Assembly (NCBI RefSeq): GCF_932526225.1
Contig: NC_064034.1
Location: 21,915,747 to 21,972,001 of the forward strand
Reading direction: 5' to 3'
From: Nematostella vectensis
Lineage: Eukaryota; Cnidaria; Anthozoa; Actiniaria; Edwardsiidae
Length of the DNA stretch: 56,255 bases
Numbering within the stretch: the stretch's first letter is position 1; each line of letters opens with the position of its first letter. Position numbers and translations under genes: made by a program. Of the stretch, positions 45,252 through 54,600 are shown piece by piece. Under the pieces are notes generated by a model. That model made no database searches. It saw only the letters and a program-made list of their open reading frames with translations, and was not told the origin of the DNA.

Positions 45252-45280
45252 AGGTAAGAGGAATTCAAGAATAGAGAATT

Positions 45281-46483
45281 TTGACCTTGAAGTGTCGAAT
45301 CTGTGATCTCACAAGCATGGCCGCTACAGATATAGCGCTCGAAGGAGATCAGCTTGAGTTAGAAAGTGAGATTTGTAAGCTGAGGCTCGAAGAGCTGGTC
45401 GATCTGGCGAAAGACTTGGAGATTCCAGTGGCTGAGTATGCAAATAAGGGGAGGATGCAAGTTTGCACGGTTTTACGGAGGTAGAAACTACGCGGAATTG
45501 GAAATAGTAGAGCTATTACCCCTGGTATTCCCCTACGATCCTATTTGGAGTCCACCCCAGCCTTGATACTCCCAAGACTGAGGCAAATTTTGAGATGTCA
45601 TTTCAGAGAGAAAAATGTCGCGGATTTTTTTAACCAGCTGGCCTCACTGACCCAGTCCCCCGGGGGAGACGCCCAAACTTTCTTTATGAAAGCCCTTGAT
45701 TTAAGACAGAAGATTATTTCTGCGTCTAAGTAAGCCAACGTAGTCAATAAATATTATTGGCCGTTAGTTCAAAGCGTGTTACTACACACTATCGAAACAG
45801 GGTTACAGGATGATGCTATCCGAGGTAGGGGTTAGACCTTTGTTAAGGGATCAACATGTTGCTGATGAAGTGTTGATACAAGAAGTGAACGTTGCAGCTA
45901 CAACAGAAAGCGAGCATAAGGCTAAGATACAGTCCGGTTATTGGATATCTGATATCAATTTGAACAGTTTGATTCCAGCACAGAAAGACACTGTAAAAAG
46001 CTAATCCTTGCACACGGGAACGCATTTTCAAAGAATGATGATGACGAAGGATTCATTTCAGATCTAGAAATGAGTACCAAACTATCTGACGAGAAACCAA
46101 TTCAGAAGACCTATAACTCCATTCCCCGTCCCCTCTATCCAGGAGTAAAAGCAAACATAGAAGATTTAGTTAATCGCGACTGGATACGGAAGACTAAATC
46201 ACAGTATTCACCCCCGATTGTTTGTGTAAGAAAAAAATCTGGAGAATTAAGGCTATGCATTGATTTTAGAGAACTAAACCGCAAGTCCATTGCAGATAGG
46301 CATCCCATCCCACGAGTTCAAGAGGCCATAGACAATCTCGGAGGAAACAGCTGGTTCTCCCTTCTGAACCAAGGGAAAGCATACCACCAAGGGACAATAC
46401 ACCCAGACAGCTGCCATCTTACAGGGTTTGTGACCCCTTGGTAACTTTTCGAGTGGGTCAGGATCCCGAAGGGGCTCACCAAT
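45281..46483 (+). pseudogene. Truncated plus-strand gypsy: gag and start of pol
   Basis: The gag piece (45,281-45,733, several frames) includes ELESEICKLRLEELVDLAKD and ILPRLRQILRCHFREKN. A second gag-like piece lies at 45,810-46,004. It goes straight to the pre-RT region, so nucleocapsid and protease are deleted. RT opens KLSDEKPIQKTYNSIPRPLY, VCVRKKSGELRLCIDFRELN, ADRHPIPRVQEAIDNLGG, WFSLLNQGKAYHQG and TGFVTPW, then a frameshift. Normal DQGKAYHQG has Asn in place of Asp here (LNQGKAY), the first catalytic position of RT. It stops dead at 46,483, where the LTR of the next element starts. Confidence 0.85.
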
Positions 46484-46638
46484 TGTAATGAGTTCTAAAT
46501 AAGGTTTATTGGTTCTATTTCTGCGTTGGTTATATACATGCTTGATTGTGATGATCACTGTTGAGCGCTAGTTTAGTGAGAGAGGGTTAACCAGTGTCAG
46601 ATTACAACTAAAGTCCTTGCGTGACATATATCATCACA
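46484..46638 (-). repeat. LTR (3') of minus-strand gypsy number 2
   Basis: Minus strand TGTGATGATATATGTCACGC to AACTCATTACA (155 bp, TG...CA) with GTATATAA and AATAAA signals. Preceded by a polypurine tract (CGGAAAGGGAGA, 46,639-46,650). A partner LTR with this sequence is not seen in the window. Confidence 0.72.
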
Positions 46639-46759
46639 TCTCCCTTTCCGAGATATAGTTTTCAATCAAGGTCTATAATAAATTTCGATATATACAAATG
46701 ATTCAATAACAGTAACTTGGACTATAACTAATTTCATTCGTGTGACTCGCACTGTTCAG

Positions 46760-47669
46760 TTTTTTTTATACATATCGATCTGGGGGTCTCACCCCCCTTC
46801 CGCTGCGTGTCACAGACGTGCCTGGTTATCCATGGGTGTTGCTGGTTGGTTGAGGGTTTGCAGTCGCTGTCGGATTAAGAGAGGCTCTCTGATCCGCTGT
46901 TGTTCTGTTGCACTGTTGTTGTTGACGGTGGAGTAGGCGGTGGGACACTCCTGATTTGTACCCTATTGCGCCGGACTTCGTATGGTGTTGACAAATGATA
47001 TGATCGCGGCATGTCTTCCAGTTTTTACGTCACCACTGCTGATTTCCATTTCTTTGATTCTTGATCTTGGATAGTAACGGTCTTTCCTTGGTGAAGAGGT
47101 GGTAGGGGCTTTGTGTGCTGGTCATGATAGTGTTTATGTACGTCTTGTCTGTATTTTAGTCTGTCGATGACGTCATCACTGTCCTTGGTTCTTCTGCCAA
47201 GCAGAAGTTCTGCTGGTGATGGTAACTTGGAGTTAATTGTGGTCGTGAGAAGACACAGGAGTGCCATATTCGGGTCTGTGTGCGATCTCTTTGCTTCGAT
47301 GAGCGCCGATTTGACGTACTTCACTTGTCTCTCAATAAATCCGTTGCTTTTTGGGTAGGTTGGCGAACTTGTGATGTGCTTAAAACCGTACTTCATCGCA
47401 AATTCTTCAAATTCCTTGCTTGAGTATTGTGGACCATTGTAGGATCGAATTACTTGAGGGATGCCTTGCTCGCAGAATATCTTTTTCAGGATGTCGATGA
47501 GGGTCATACTTGTGCATTTCCCTTTGGGGATCTTCCCTACGAATTGATACTTTGAGTAGTAATCCGAAATTAGAAGATATTCCGAGCCTTCAAGAAAAAA
47601 ATAGATCTGTTGCGATGGTGTGCCATGGCCGAGGTGGGATTTCAATTTGGATCCTGACACGTGGTGCAT
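46760..47669 (-). pseudogene. Gypsy-2 integrase core and tail
   Basis: Core: SEYLLISDYYSKYQFVGKIP has the first catalytic Asp. QVIRSYNGPQYSSKEF occupies the second site, where the family has SDNGPQ; here Asp is replaced by Tyr (TAC). SNGFIERQVKYVKSALIEA holds the Glu. The tail has TPYEVRRNRVQIRS and ends near 46,770 with TRSGRGVRPPDRYV, before the polypurine tract. The catalytic Asp loss alone would kill the enzyme. Confidence 0.85.
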
Positions 47670-48734
47670 GATTTTGTTGTTGTGTCAATATCTTGATTGA
47701 TATTACTCCAGAAAACTGACGTTCTGCTCTAAGCTTGGTTTTCTTTGCGCCTTGATGGGCCTCATGTAGCTTAAGGAGCACTTCACGTTGGAGAGCTGAG
47801 GGAATGATGAGTCTCTGGCCTTTCATCAAAATCCCATCGAGGTACTTGCTGTATTCTAGACGGCCAGCCTTTGTAAACGATTTCCTTGAGTGTGATTAAT
47901 TCTTCGTCGGAGCTTGTGTATTTCTTGATCTCTTTCAACATGGAGTTGCTGAATTGGGAACACACTTCTTGAATCTGGACATTCATGCCTTCGATAGGGT
48001 GCGATTGACAGCCTTGATAAGGCTATTAGCATTTCTTTCCCTGGTATGTATTTTATACTTAGATCATATGGTTGTAGTCTCAGGAGCATTCTCGGTAGGC
48101 GTGGTGGTGCAGCTGTAAGGTGTTTGAGGTGTATGCTCTCGAGAGGCTTGTGGTCGCTGTGGACGGTGAATGGTCGACCGAATAAATATATATGAAACCG
48201 TTCGCATACATAGACTAATGCTAACAGCTCTCTTTCGATGTTTGCATACCTGGTTTCTACGTTTCTACGAAGGCTACTGGTTTCCCTTCTTGGATAAGTA
48301 CTGCTCCGAGCCCTTTTAACGATGCATCTACTTGAAGCGTGACTTCTTCTGTGCTGCCAAAATAAGTGAGGGTGGTTCCGTCGCTGATGGAATGCTTGAT
48401 CTTGTCAAAAGCTTCTTGGTAGTTGGCGTCCCATTGGAACAATCGCTTCTGTTTTATGATTTCCCTCAGTGGTAATGTGAGCAGGCTCAGGTTTGGGATG
48501 AAAGGGCTCATATATGTAGCTAGCCCCTGGAATGTCTGCAACTCCCGTCGGTCGCTTGGGTATTATTTCCTTGAGGGCGGATACCTTGGGTCTGGCTTGA
48601 CACCATCTTCACCACATATGACACCGTTTTCTGGCGTCTCTGGAGCATCCCTTGAAAATTGCGGTCGTGATCTTCGGCCGTCTTACCAGAGACAACGATG
48701 TCGTCTGCAATGTCTGCATGTCTGTCTGGCATTC
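47590..48734 (-). pseudogene. Gypsy-2 RT end, RNase H and integrase zinc finger
   Basis: DIADDIVVSGKTAEDHDRNF is the RT active-site strand (here ADD), followed by a frameshifted thumb, then QTFQGLATYMSPFIPNLSLL. RNase H: LQVDASLKGLGAVLIQEGKP. The end of RNase H reads LRLQPYDLSIKYIPGKEM. The integrase zinc-finger region starts MKGQRLIIPSALQREVLLKL, then HEAHQGAKKTKLRAE. At least three frame changes are needed to read through. Confidence 0.85.
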
Positions 48735-49342
48735 TTGTATAGTCGGGCCTTGAGCCTTAATTGGTATTTTCCGCGCTCCCTCTGCGATCTTGTCTATGGT
48801 GCAGGTTAACGATATGAGCTTTAACTCGAGCGCGGTAGGTAGACCAATAATAGCTTTGCCCTGCGCATTTGTAACAAAAAATCTAGCTAGGGCATTCTTC
48901 CCTGAGTACCTACATTCTATGTCACATGTGCCGAAATGGTTTATTATTGTGCTTCCGTAAGCCGTCAATACAGTGTTCGATTTCATTAACATATTTTGCT
49001 TTGGTTGACTGTTTTCATCTATGTTGAGAGGGAACATACTGCGATAAAGCCTTATTGGTATTATGTTCGCCTGTGCGCCAGTGTCAAGTTTTGCTTTTAT
49101 GGCTTATCGTGCGCTTGGGGCAAGTTGATTTCTAGTTGAACGAACGCTTCATCTTTTGTTGATTTCGGTTGCCGACCTGGGTTTAATGTTTCAACACCGA
49201 TTGTTTCAAACGTTAGTGTCTCGAATTCCTCGCTCATGTAATTGTCGTTGTCTTGTATTTCATTTACTCGCCTATTACTTTGGCTCTGTTGCCTTTTCCT
49301 GTTCGCTGCGTTGGTATAGTTGCGCGGAAATTGGTTAGGCAC
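48735..49342 (-). pseudogene. Gypsy-2 retropepsin (protease)
   Basis: KLDTGAQANIIPIRLYRSMF holds the catalytic DTGA at about 49,095. It continues with LTAYGSTIINHFGTCDIECR, ALARFFVTNAQGKAIIGLPT and ALELKLISL. It is followed directly by the RT active-site strand, showing a deletion of the RT palm and fingers of roughly 500 bp or more. A frameshift lies just after the zinc-knuckle frame. Confidence 0.82.
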
Positions 49343-50119
49343 GTTTTAAGGCTTGCTTTAAGCCTGCAGACCTTACTCCAGTGATTTGGTTTGGAGCAAA
49401 ACTCACAACATGTGCCAAACGCTTGACATTTTCTGGGCCCATGATCTCCCCCGCGATTTCCACATTTTCGGTTTTGGTTTGCTGGATAATTCCGATTTCC
49501 TGAGTACTGATTCTGGGTTCCTGATTTTCCTACTATGCATATGCCGGCTGCTTCGCTGGTGTTGTGTAGCTGGGCGACATGGGCTTGCGTGGCTTCGTAT
49601 GTTCTGGCACAGTCGACCGCTTGATCGAGATTCAAGGTTTCATCTTTTTCTAATATCCGTTCCTGAACTTTCTTGTGCCTTCTTCCGATGATAAGTTTCT
49701 CGATCAAACGCTCTTCCGTTTCTTTCTGGTCATGAAACTTACATTTCAGGGCCTGATTACGGCATCTGGTCATAAAATCATCGGTGCTCTCATCATTTGA
49801 TTGCCTGAGTTGTTGCAATTGCTAGTCTATAGTTGGTACGTCGAGCTAAGTGGGTTTCGAATTTCTCCCAAATAACACTGGGTTTTATTTTGTCTGTGTT
49901 GTCAAACACGAAATTGTTATGGATATCGACTCCCTGGCGGCCTAACCAAAGGAGGATATACGATGCTTTCTCGGCCTCGTTTTCCTTGGAGAAGGGGCCG
50001 GTAAATACTAGGTTGCAATATTGTTTAAAGCGATTGAATTCATCATTAATGTCTTCTGCAGACCAGTTCATTTCAGGCGGAGTGAATCCGGATGCCATGG
50101 TTGTTGATACAACACGCAA
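49264..50119 (-). pseudogene. Gypsy-2 gag with zinc knuckle
   Basis: The likely start is ATG at 50,098 (MASGFTPPEMNWSAEDIN). The region then shows FKQYCNLVFTGPFSKENEAE and KASYILLWLGRQGVDI. A frameshift at about 49,800 moves to QLRQSNDESTDDFMTRCRNQ, ALKCKFHDQKETEERLIEKL. The nucleocapsid has HGPRKCQAFGTCCEFCSKPN and HWSKVC (CX2CX4HX4C). AFG..C..C.K.NHW..VC is a signature of K02A2.6-type gypsy gag. Confidence 0.85.
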
Positions 50120-50309
50120 GACGAAAGGCTGGTTTCTTTATTTATTTCAACTCTTTCCACTTACCGGCTGTCGTATTTGTGGGCAACTAAGGCCTAAAGA
50201 AATCGGAGCGAGAACAACACAACAAGTCGATTCAACGCCTCTCTTTACTCTCCTCAATATCACATGATGTGTAATACAGGAAACCCACATAGTCCTGCAT
50301 ACACAACAT
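50102..50309 (-). repeat. Candidate LTR at the 5' end of gypsy-2
   Basis: Minus-strand TGTTGTGTATGCAGG to TATCAACA, about 208 bp, with an AATAAATAAA signal. It abuts the gag start (ACCATGG) with no obvious PBS. It does not match the LTR at 46,484-46,638, so the assignment is doubtful. Confidence 0.3.
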
Positions 50310-51035
50310 TCCTTCCTTTTCTTCGAAATGTTAGAAAGATAATAATTTGCATAAACATGTAGCAAAAATAAAATATAAGTCTAAAAATATAATAAAAGTC
50401 TATAAAAGTTCAGTGTTTCTTAAGTGCACCAGTCCCTTAGATTCAACTGAGAAGTTCCAAATAAAAATTTCAAAATCGCTCAAAATTGGTTTAAAGTTAG
50501 CCCCTGGTTCCCTTATCATGGTTAAAAAGTTTGAGTTACATACATTAAATATTTTTCGAGAAATTCCGAATTTACGATTTTGCCTATAAAATCGCGGATT
50601 TGGGGGCATTTTTCACCTTGCGTAAAAAATCGCAAAATGTTCTTTGAATATACGCGGAATTAAAAATAGCGATACAGATCCTTAGAAAGGAGCCGTCTTT
50701 ATTAGATACACATACCTGTTTGAACAGGAGACAAATCACAAAAAATAAACTCTACCCTTGCTGTATACTAATCTCATTTGCTGTATAATTGTCTTGGTTC
50801 ATTCTTGGAAGTTACTGGAAGTCAATAAAGACATTACCATGAAAAATATTTGCTATTTTGTACAGATTTCCCTGTCATTCATTAATGATGAATTTAAGTA
50901 AAAGATATTCAAGCACGTCAGTTCTTACCTTCTGCCAAGATGTTTCTGGGAAAAAGGCCGATTTATGAGATTAATTTCAATGCAAAGGTCAAGTACTTGA
51001 ACCCGAGTCTGGTTTAAGATGACAACAATTGATCG
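50310..51035. other. AT-rich spacer
   Basis: No gene or element is supported. Short plus and minus ORFs have no motifs. Confidence 0.4.
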
Positions 51036-51100
51036 GCGTCCCTGTCATTTTCAGGCGTCCCTGTCATTTTCAGGCGTCCCTGTCATTTTCAGGCATCCCC
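51036..51100. repeat. 19-bp tandem repeat, about 3.4 copies
   Basis: GGCGTCCCTGTCATTTTCA repeats three times perfectly, followed by a partial, changed copy (GGCATCCCCGTC). Confidence 0.9.
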
Positions 51101-51399
51101 GTCCCAGAAAAACGATCAGAACCAACAACGATCGCAATTACAAAAAGCCCAGTAAAAACGAAAAACCTAAAGAGATCAAATAACAGGTCAGATGACATTG
51201 CGATAACGTAGAATGTGAGAGTGAACGCAACAAAATACGATCACTACCTCAACACACCAAGAAATGACGATTTTGAAGCATCAGAAACAAACCCATTTGA
51301 CCAGCCTGTTGTCCATGAACAGTACATATCCACTTCAAACTCTGTCTTTGGCAAGATTTTAGCATCGTAATCTAGGACATGTGTTGGTTGTAACAAATT

Positions 51400-52420
51400 A
51401 ATGATTGTCATTCTGTCACCAAACAAATCCATCTGCAAGGCATGCAACATGTCAACATGTATTTCATCCATTTCAAGGGATCGTTCAAAGGAGAACAGTA
51501 TGATTCTGACAGACCGCCACAAATTATTTAAGAATAACGCATCTTGTAGACCATTTGGTGAATTCTTAAGTACAACACTGCTAGATCGGCTGGACAACGG
51601 AGCGATCTTACTTGTGGGCAGAGTTGGTAGCTCGTCACATTGGAGCCCACTCTGTCATGATGCTCGGTATCTTAATTTGTGGATGGTGGATCGTCTTTTC
51701 AGACTCGACAGGGTAACAGACGCCCCCTCCTATCAGACCGTCCTTGATGATAAGTCGGGAAATGACCATATCCTGTTAACTGAAGACAGCCGGACCTACT
51801 TTGGACTTGAATGCGGAGGTTGGTTCTTTACCCCTACATCCCTACCACACTACGGGGCTCATGCTGACCAATTATATTCGCTCCCTGGGCATCCCTTGCC
51901 TCCTCCATACTAATGATAGGCACAATGGCCAGCTTCAGGTACCTTTGGACAAGGGACAATATGCCTCCTTGCAGTCTACGTATGAGCGAAATTGTGCAGT
52001 GGCCAAGTCAGCGATCTTCTTAACCGCGTTCCCTTTGGTGCGCCTGGATATTTCCTGGGCCTAAAAAAGTCAATCTTGCAAAAGGTGGTGCCCTAGCTCA
52101 GGTTCTTGGTCGATTCCAGTAGGGAGGTCTTTGCATTAATCCCTAGTAAGAAACAGAAGTTTGAGAGCTTATTCGTGACTCCTTTTCGCTGCTCACTGTC
52201 CCTGTTAAGACACTACAAAGACTGGTGGAGTGTGTGTCATTACGTTAGCATTGAGAACAAGCTCGAGTTCGACTTTTTAGATTGTGCCCAATGCGCATCA
52301 GTTCTGCGCAACTCCGTGTGTTCAAGTCGTCCTGTCAAGTCGCAGTGCTACGAGATTTCTCCGAAAATTTGTCACAGAACGAGTTTTGTGGAAGGTAAAT
52401 TGAGTCCAATTTGAGAACTT
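51400..52420 (+). pseudogene. Reverse transcriptase-like pseudogene (DIRS/Ngaro-like family)
   Basis: The first frame (to 51,913) reads LDRLDNGAILLVGRVG, then LCHDARYLNLWMVDRLFRLD, SYQTVLDDKSGNDHILLTED and SRTYFGLECGGWFF. The next frame (51,801-52,064) gives YHTTGLMLTNYIRSLGIPCL and LHTNDRHNGQLQVP. A third frame has VDSSREVFALIPSKKQKFES. The L(D/N)..DDKSGYDH...SRTYFGF.WGGW core, RS.GIPC...DDRH.GQL and VDS..EAF.L thumb correspond to RT motifs. Segments are missing (for example FGWK). The active DD of the last box appears as ND. At least two frameshifts. Confidence 0.72.
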
Positions 52421-53850
52421 TTTCATGTTTAAAGCAGTCATCTATCACCTACTAACACTTTCCAAAATTAGACTAAGATGCCTTGGTGTTTAAAACCGAG
52501 AAAGTATAAAGAAATACAGTAAAACCGGTTCTTATATTTTGGGGTAGTTACTAAGTATTAAAGCAAAATAGGTTCTTATTAGGTTCTTGATATTTTTAGA
52601 TACCCTACTGTATATATGTTATATCAGTAAATCTTTATGAAAGGCAAAATTTTAGCAAATTTATATTTTAAAGCCCCAAAATTTGTTTCATTTTTTATGG
52701 AGTAACCCAATATATATAAGAACCTTTTGAATTTTTTTAGGTATAGTAGGTTCTTATATTTTGGGGTATTCAAATCTAACATTTCTGCTTAAACGTTTTT
52801 AAATAACTAGGTTTTTAAACTCCTAGGCTAGACAGGAAGGAGAGAAACTTCAAAAATAAGTTCCAGTCATCAAAATAGGGGGGCGCGGTCTGTTGCATTT
52901 GAATCTTGCATTTGAAATAATGTATGTTATTGATTGAATTTTTCTAGGAAAAGAAAACTATTCATCTGGAAGAGACAACACGAGCTGTGCCTTTTAAAAG
53001 AAGAACTCACGCTGGGGCCGGACCACCCCTCCAACGCGTCTCCGAACGGTGGGTGAACAAAATCAAGATGGCGCCATGTAGCCCGTAAATGATCGCGCGA
53101 GTTTTCAGGCTTGATCTCCTTTGCAAAATGGGTTGCCTTTAGAAGAATTAGGCGGGGACTGGGTATGATATAGATTCATTTGGCGCCTAAATCTAGATTC
53201 ATAAAGAAATGTGTGGTGCGGTATCACATGAGTATTTTCATTTAAGCTTTTACATTTTATTGAAATGCCAATCCTTAATTCTATTTCCATACGATTATAG
53301 CTCGAGGCTTTGTGTTTAAAATATTCATTTATTAAAGGCATTTACAATTGATTTAATTTTTTTCCATATTGTGTGACCCTTTCTTCTTTGATATTTACAA
53401 CAGGTTGTTGAATTGTGTGTGGATGAAAATGAACTTCCCAAGAAAGCTCCACGAGTTGTGAGGCCATCAGTTACCACTGAATTATCACAGTTATCGTCCG
53501 ACAAGTTGAAATTCTGTTAATTAAAAGTAAATGGAAGGGTTTTAACCATCCCATCACGGCAAAAAACACTTGCAGGATGCATAATAGGAAGGGTATGATA
53601 ATTGTATCTTTTAGGATTGGTTTAAAAAATTCCCCACAATCATCCCCATCCATTTGATATTTTATCTTCTTTAGAAGAAATATCTTTATATGTGTATATG
53701 ATACTTTTATGTATATGTATATATATTTAAACCTTGTTTAATAATATGTAACTCAAAGTATCATTTGTACCAATTTGTTTTTTGACGAATCAAAGTAAAG
53801 ATTTTTTTTACGATGCACTGCTATAACATGCAATATTGTGCCTCTGACTC
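52421..53850. other. AT-rich region with a repeated phrase and a dispersed-repeat fragment
   Basis: GGTTCTTATATTTTGGGGTA occurs exactly at 52,527-52,546 and 52,749-52,768, with related pieces between. At 53,605-53,656 lies a segment resembling 583-637 in the window. No gene. Confidence 0.45.
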
Positions 53851-53879
53851 AGGGCCGTAGCAGGGGGTAGGGCATTGGG

Positions 53880-53915
53880 GGCACGTGCCCCTCCCCCCAA
53901 TATTTTAAAAAATAT
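53880..53915. repeat. G/C-rich palindrome with E-box
   Basis: ATTGGGGGCACGTGCCCC then TCCCCCCAAT: the core GGGGCACGTGCCCC is a perfect 14-bp palindrome with a central CACGTG, inside a larger imperfect hairpin. It is probably part of a small repeat (GGGCCGTAGC flank). Confidence 0.6.
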
Positions 53916-54394
53916 ATAAAAAAATGACCAGTAGGGGCGTGACTGTGCCCCCAAATACTTGTGACTGGGACTTGTGACTGTGACTGATATTAAAGTCCCA
54001 CTACCCCGAATGTTCTACATGGGGCGCGCGAAGACTTACGGGCAAAATATGTACGGGTTAAGTTTCTGATTGCAGCTCATACCACAGGGAAAAGCCTTCT
54101 ACTAAGATTTTGCCGCTTTTGTGGCGAGTAAGAAGAGATTACAATTTTTCGCGAGATAGAAACCAATTGTGAAGCTTTAGATTCGAAATATCACCCCACA
54201 AATACACTTTCTGCGAATGTGTAGTCTTGCTACAAAGAGTAGTAAAAGTATATATTTTTAAAACATTTTTGCAAATGAGCAACTGTGTATTTATAATTTA
54301 CACACCCTGAGTACTAAAAGTGTATTTCTCGCGATGCATTAAGAAAAAAATCCATATTTTTTTTCATAGAATAGAAGAAGTGTATTGGCAGCTG

Positions 54395-54600
54395 TTGTTG
54401 ATAGTGTAGCTTGGTGTTGGTTTTAGTGGAGGTGTTGTTAGCCAAGAAGTTACAGGTGGTGTAGCTTGTATTCTTAGTGGAGGTGTTGTTATTGGAGAAG
54501 TCGTTAGTGGAAGTGTTGCTAGCGGAGGAGAAGCTTTTAGTGGACCTGTTGTTAGCGGATAGTGTAAGCAGAGAAGCTGTTAGTGAAAGAATTGTTTTTT
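54395..54600. repeat. Imperfect ~25-35-bp minisatellite
   Basis: The unit is like TTAGTGGAGGTGTTGTTAGC followed by GGAGAAGCT or AAGAAGTT, repeated about seven times with changes (for example 54,425, 54,475, 54,508, 54,537). It has no long ORF. Confidence 0.65.

Larger units (their letters stand above)
40689..45260 (+). repeat. Possible LTR of plus-strand gypsy, split by the minus-strand element
   Basis: The 5' end of the truncated plus-strand element (at about 45,080-45,238) has no LTR start to its right. Just left of the minus-strand gypsy, TGTAAAATGTATCG begins at 40,689. The sequence 40,689-40,727 plus 45,080-45,238 would give a continuous TG-starting LTR ending just before the PBS at 45,239. 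The flanking CCCCT (left) and CCCAT (right) could be the 5-bp target duplication with one change. This is inference. Confidence 0.3.
46484..50309 (-). mobile_element. Second minus-strand Ty3/gypsy element, internally deleted
   Basis: Gag, protease, RT end, RNase H and integrase in order on the minus strand, with a polypurine tract and LTR at the 3' end (46.5 kb). The 5' end (50.1-50.3 kb) has a TG...CA candidate of about 208 bp that does not resemble the 3' LTR. The catalytic front half of RT is missing: protease runs directly into DIADDIVVSG. It inserted in, or replaced, the plus-strand element, whose RT stops at 46,483. Confidence 0.82.

Noticed and set aside
51244-51597. Minus-strand 117-codon ORF
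   Set aside because: It overlaps the plus-strand RT-like pseudogene, has no recognised motif and probably arises by chance.
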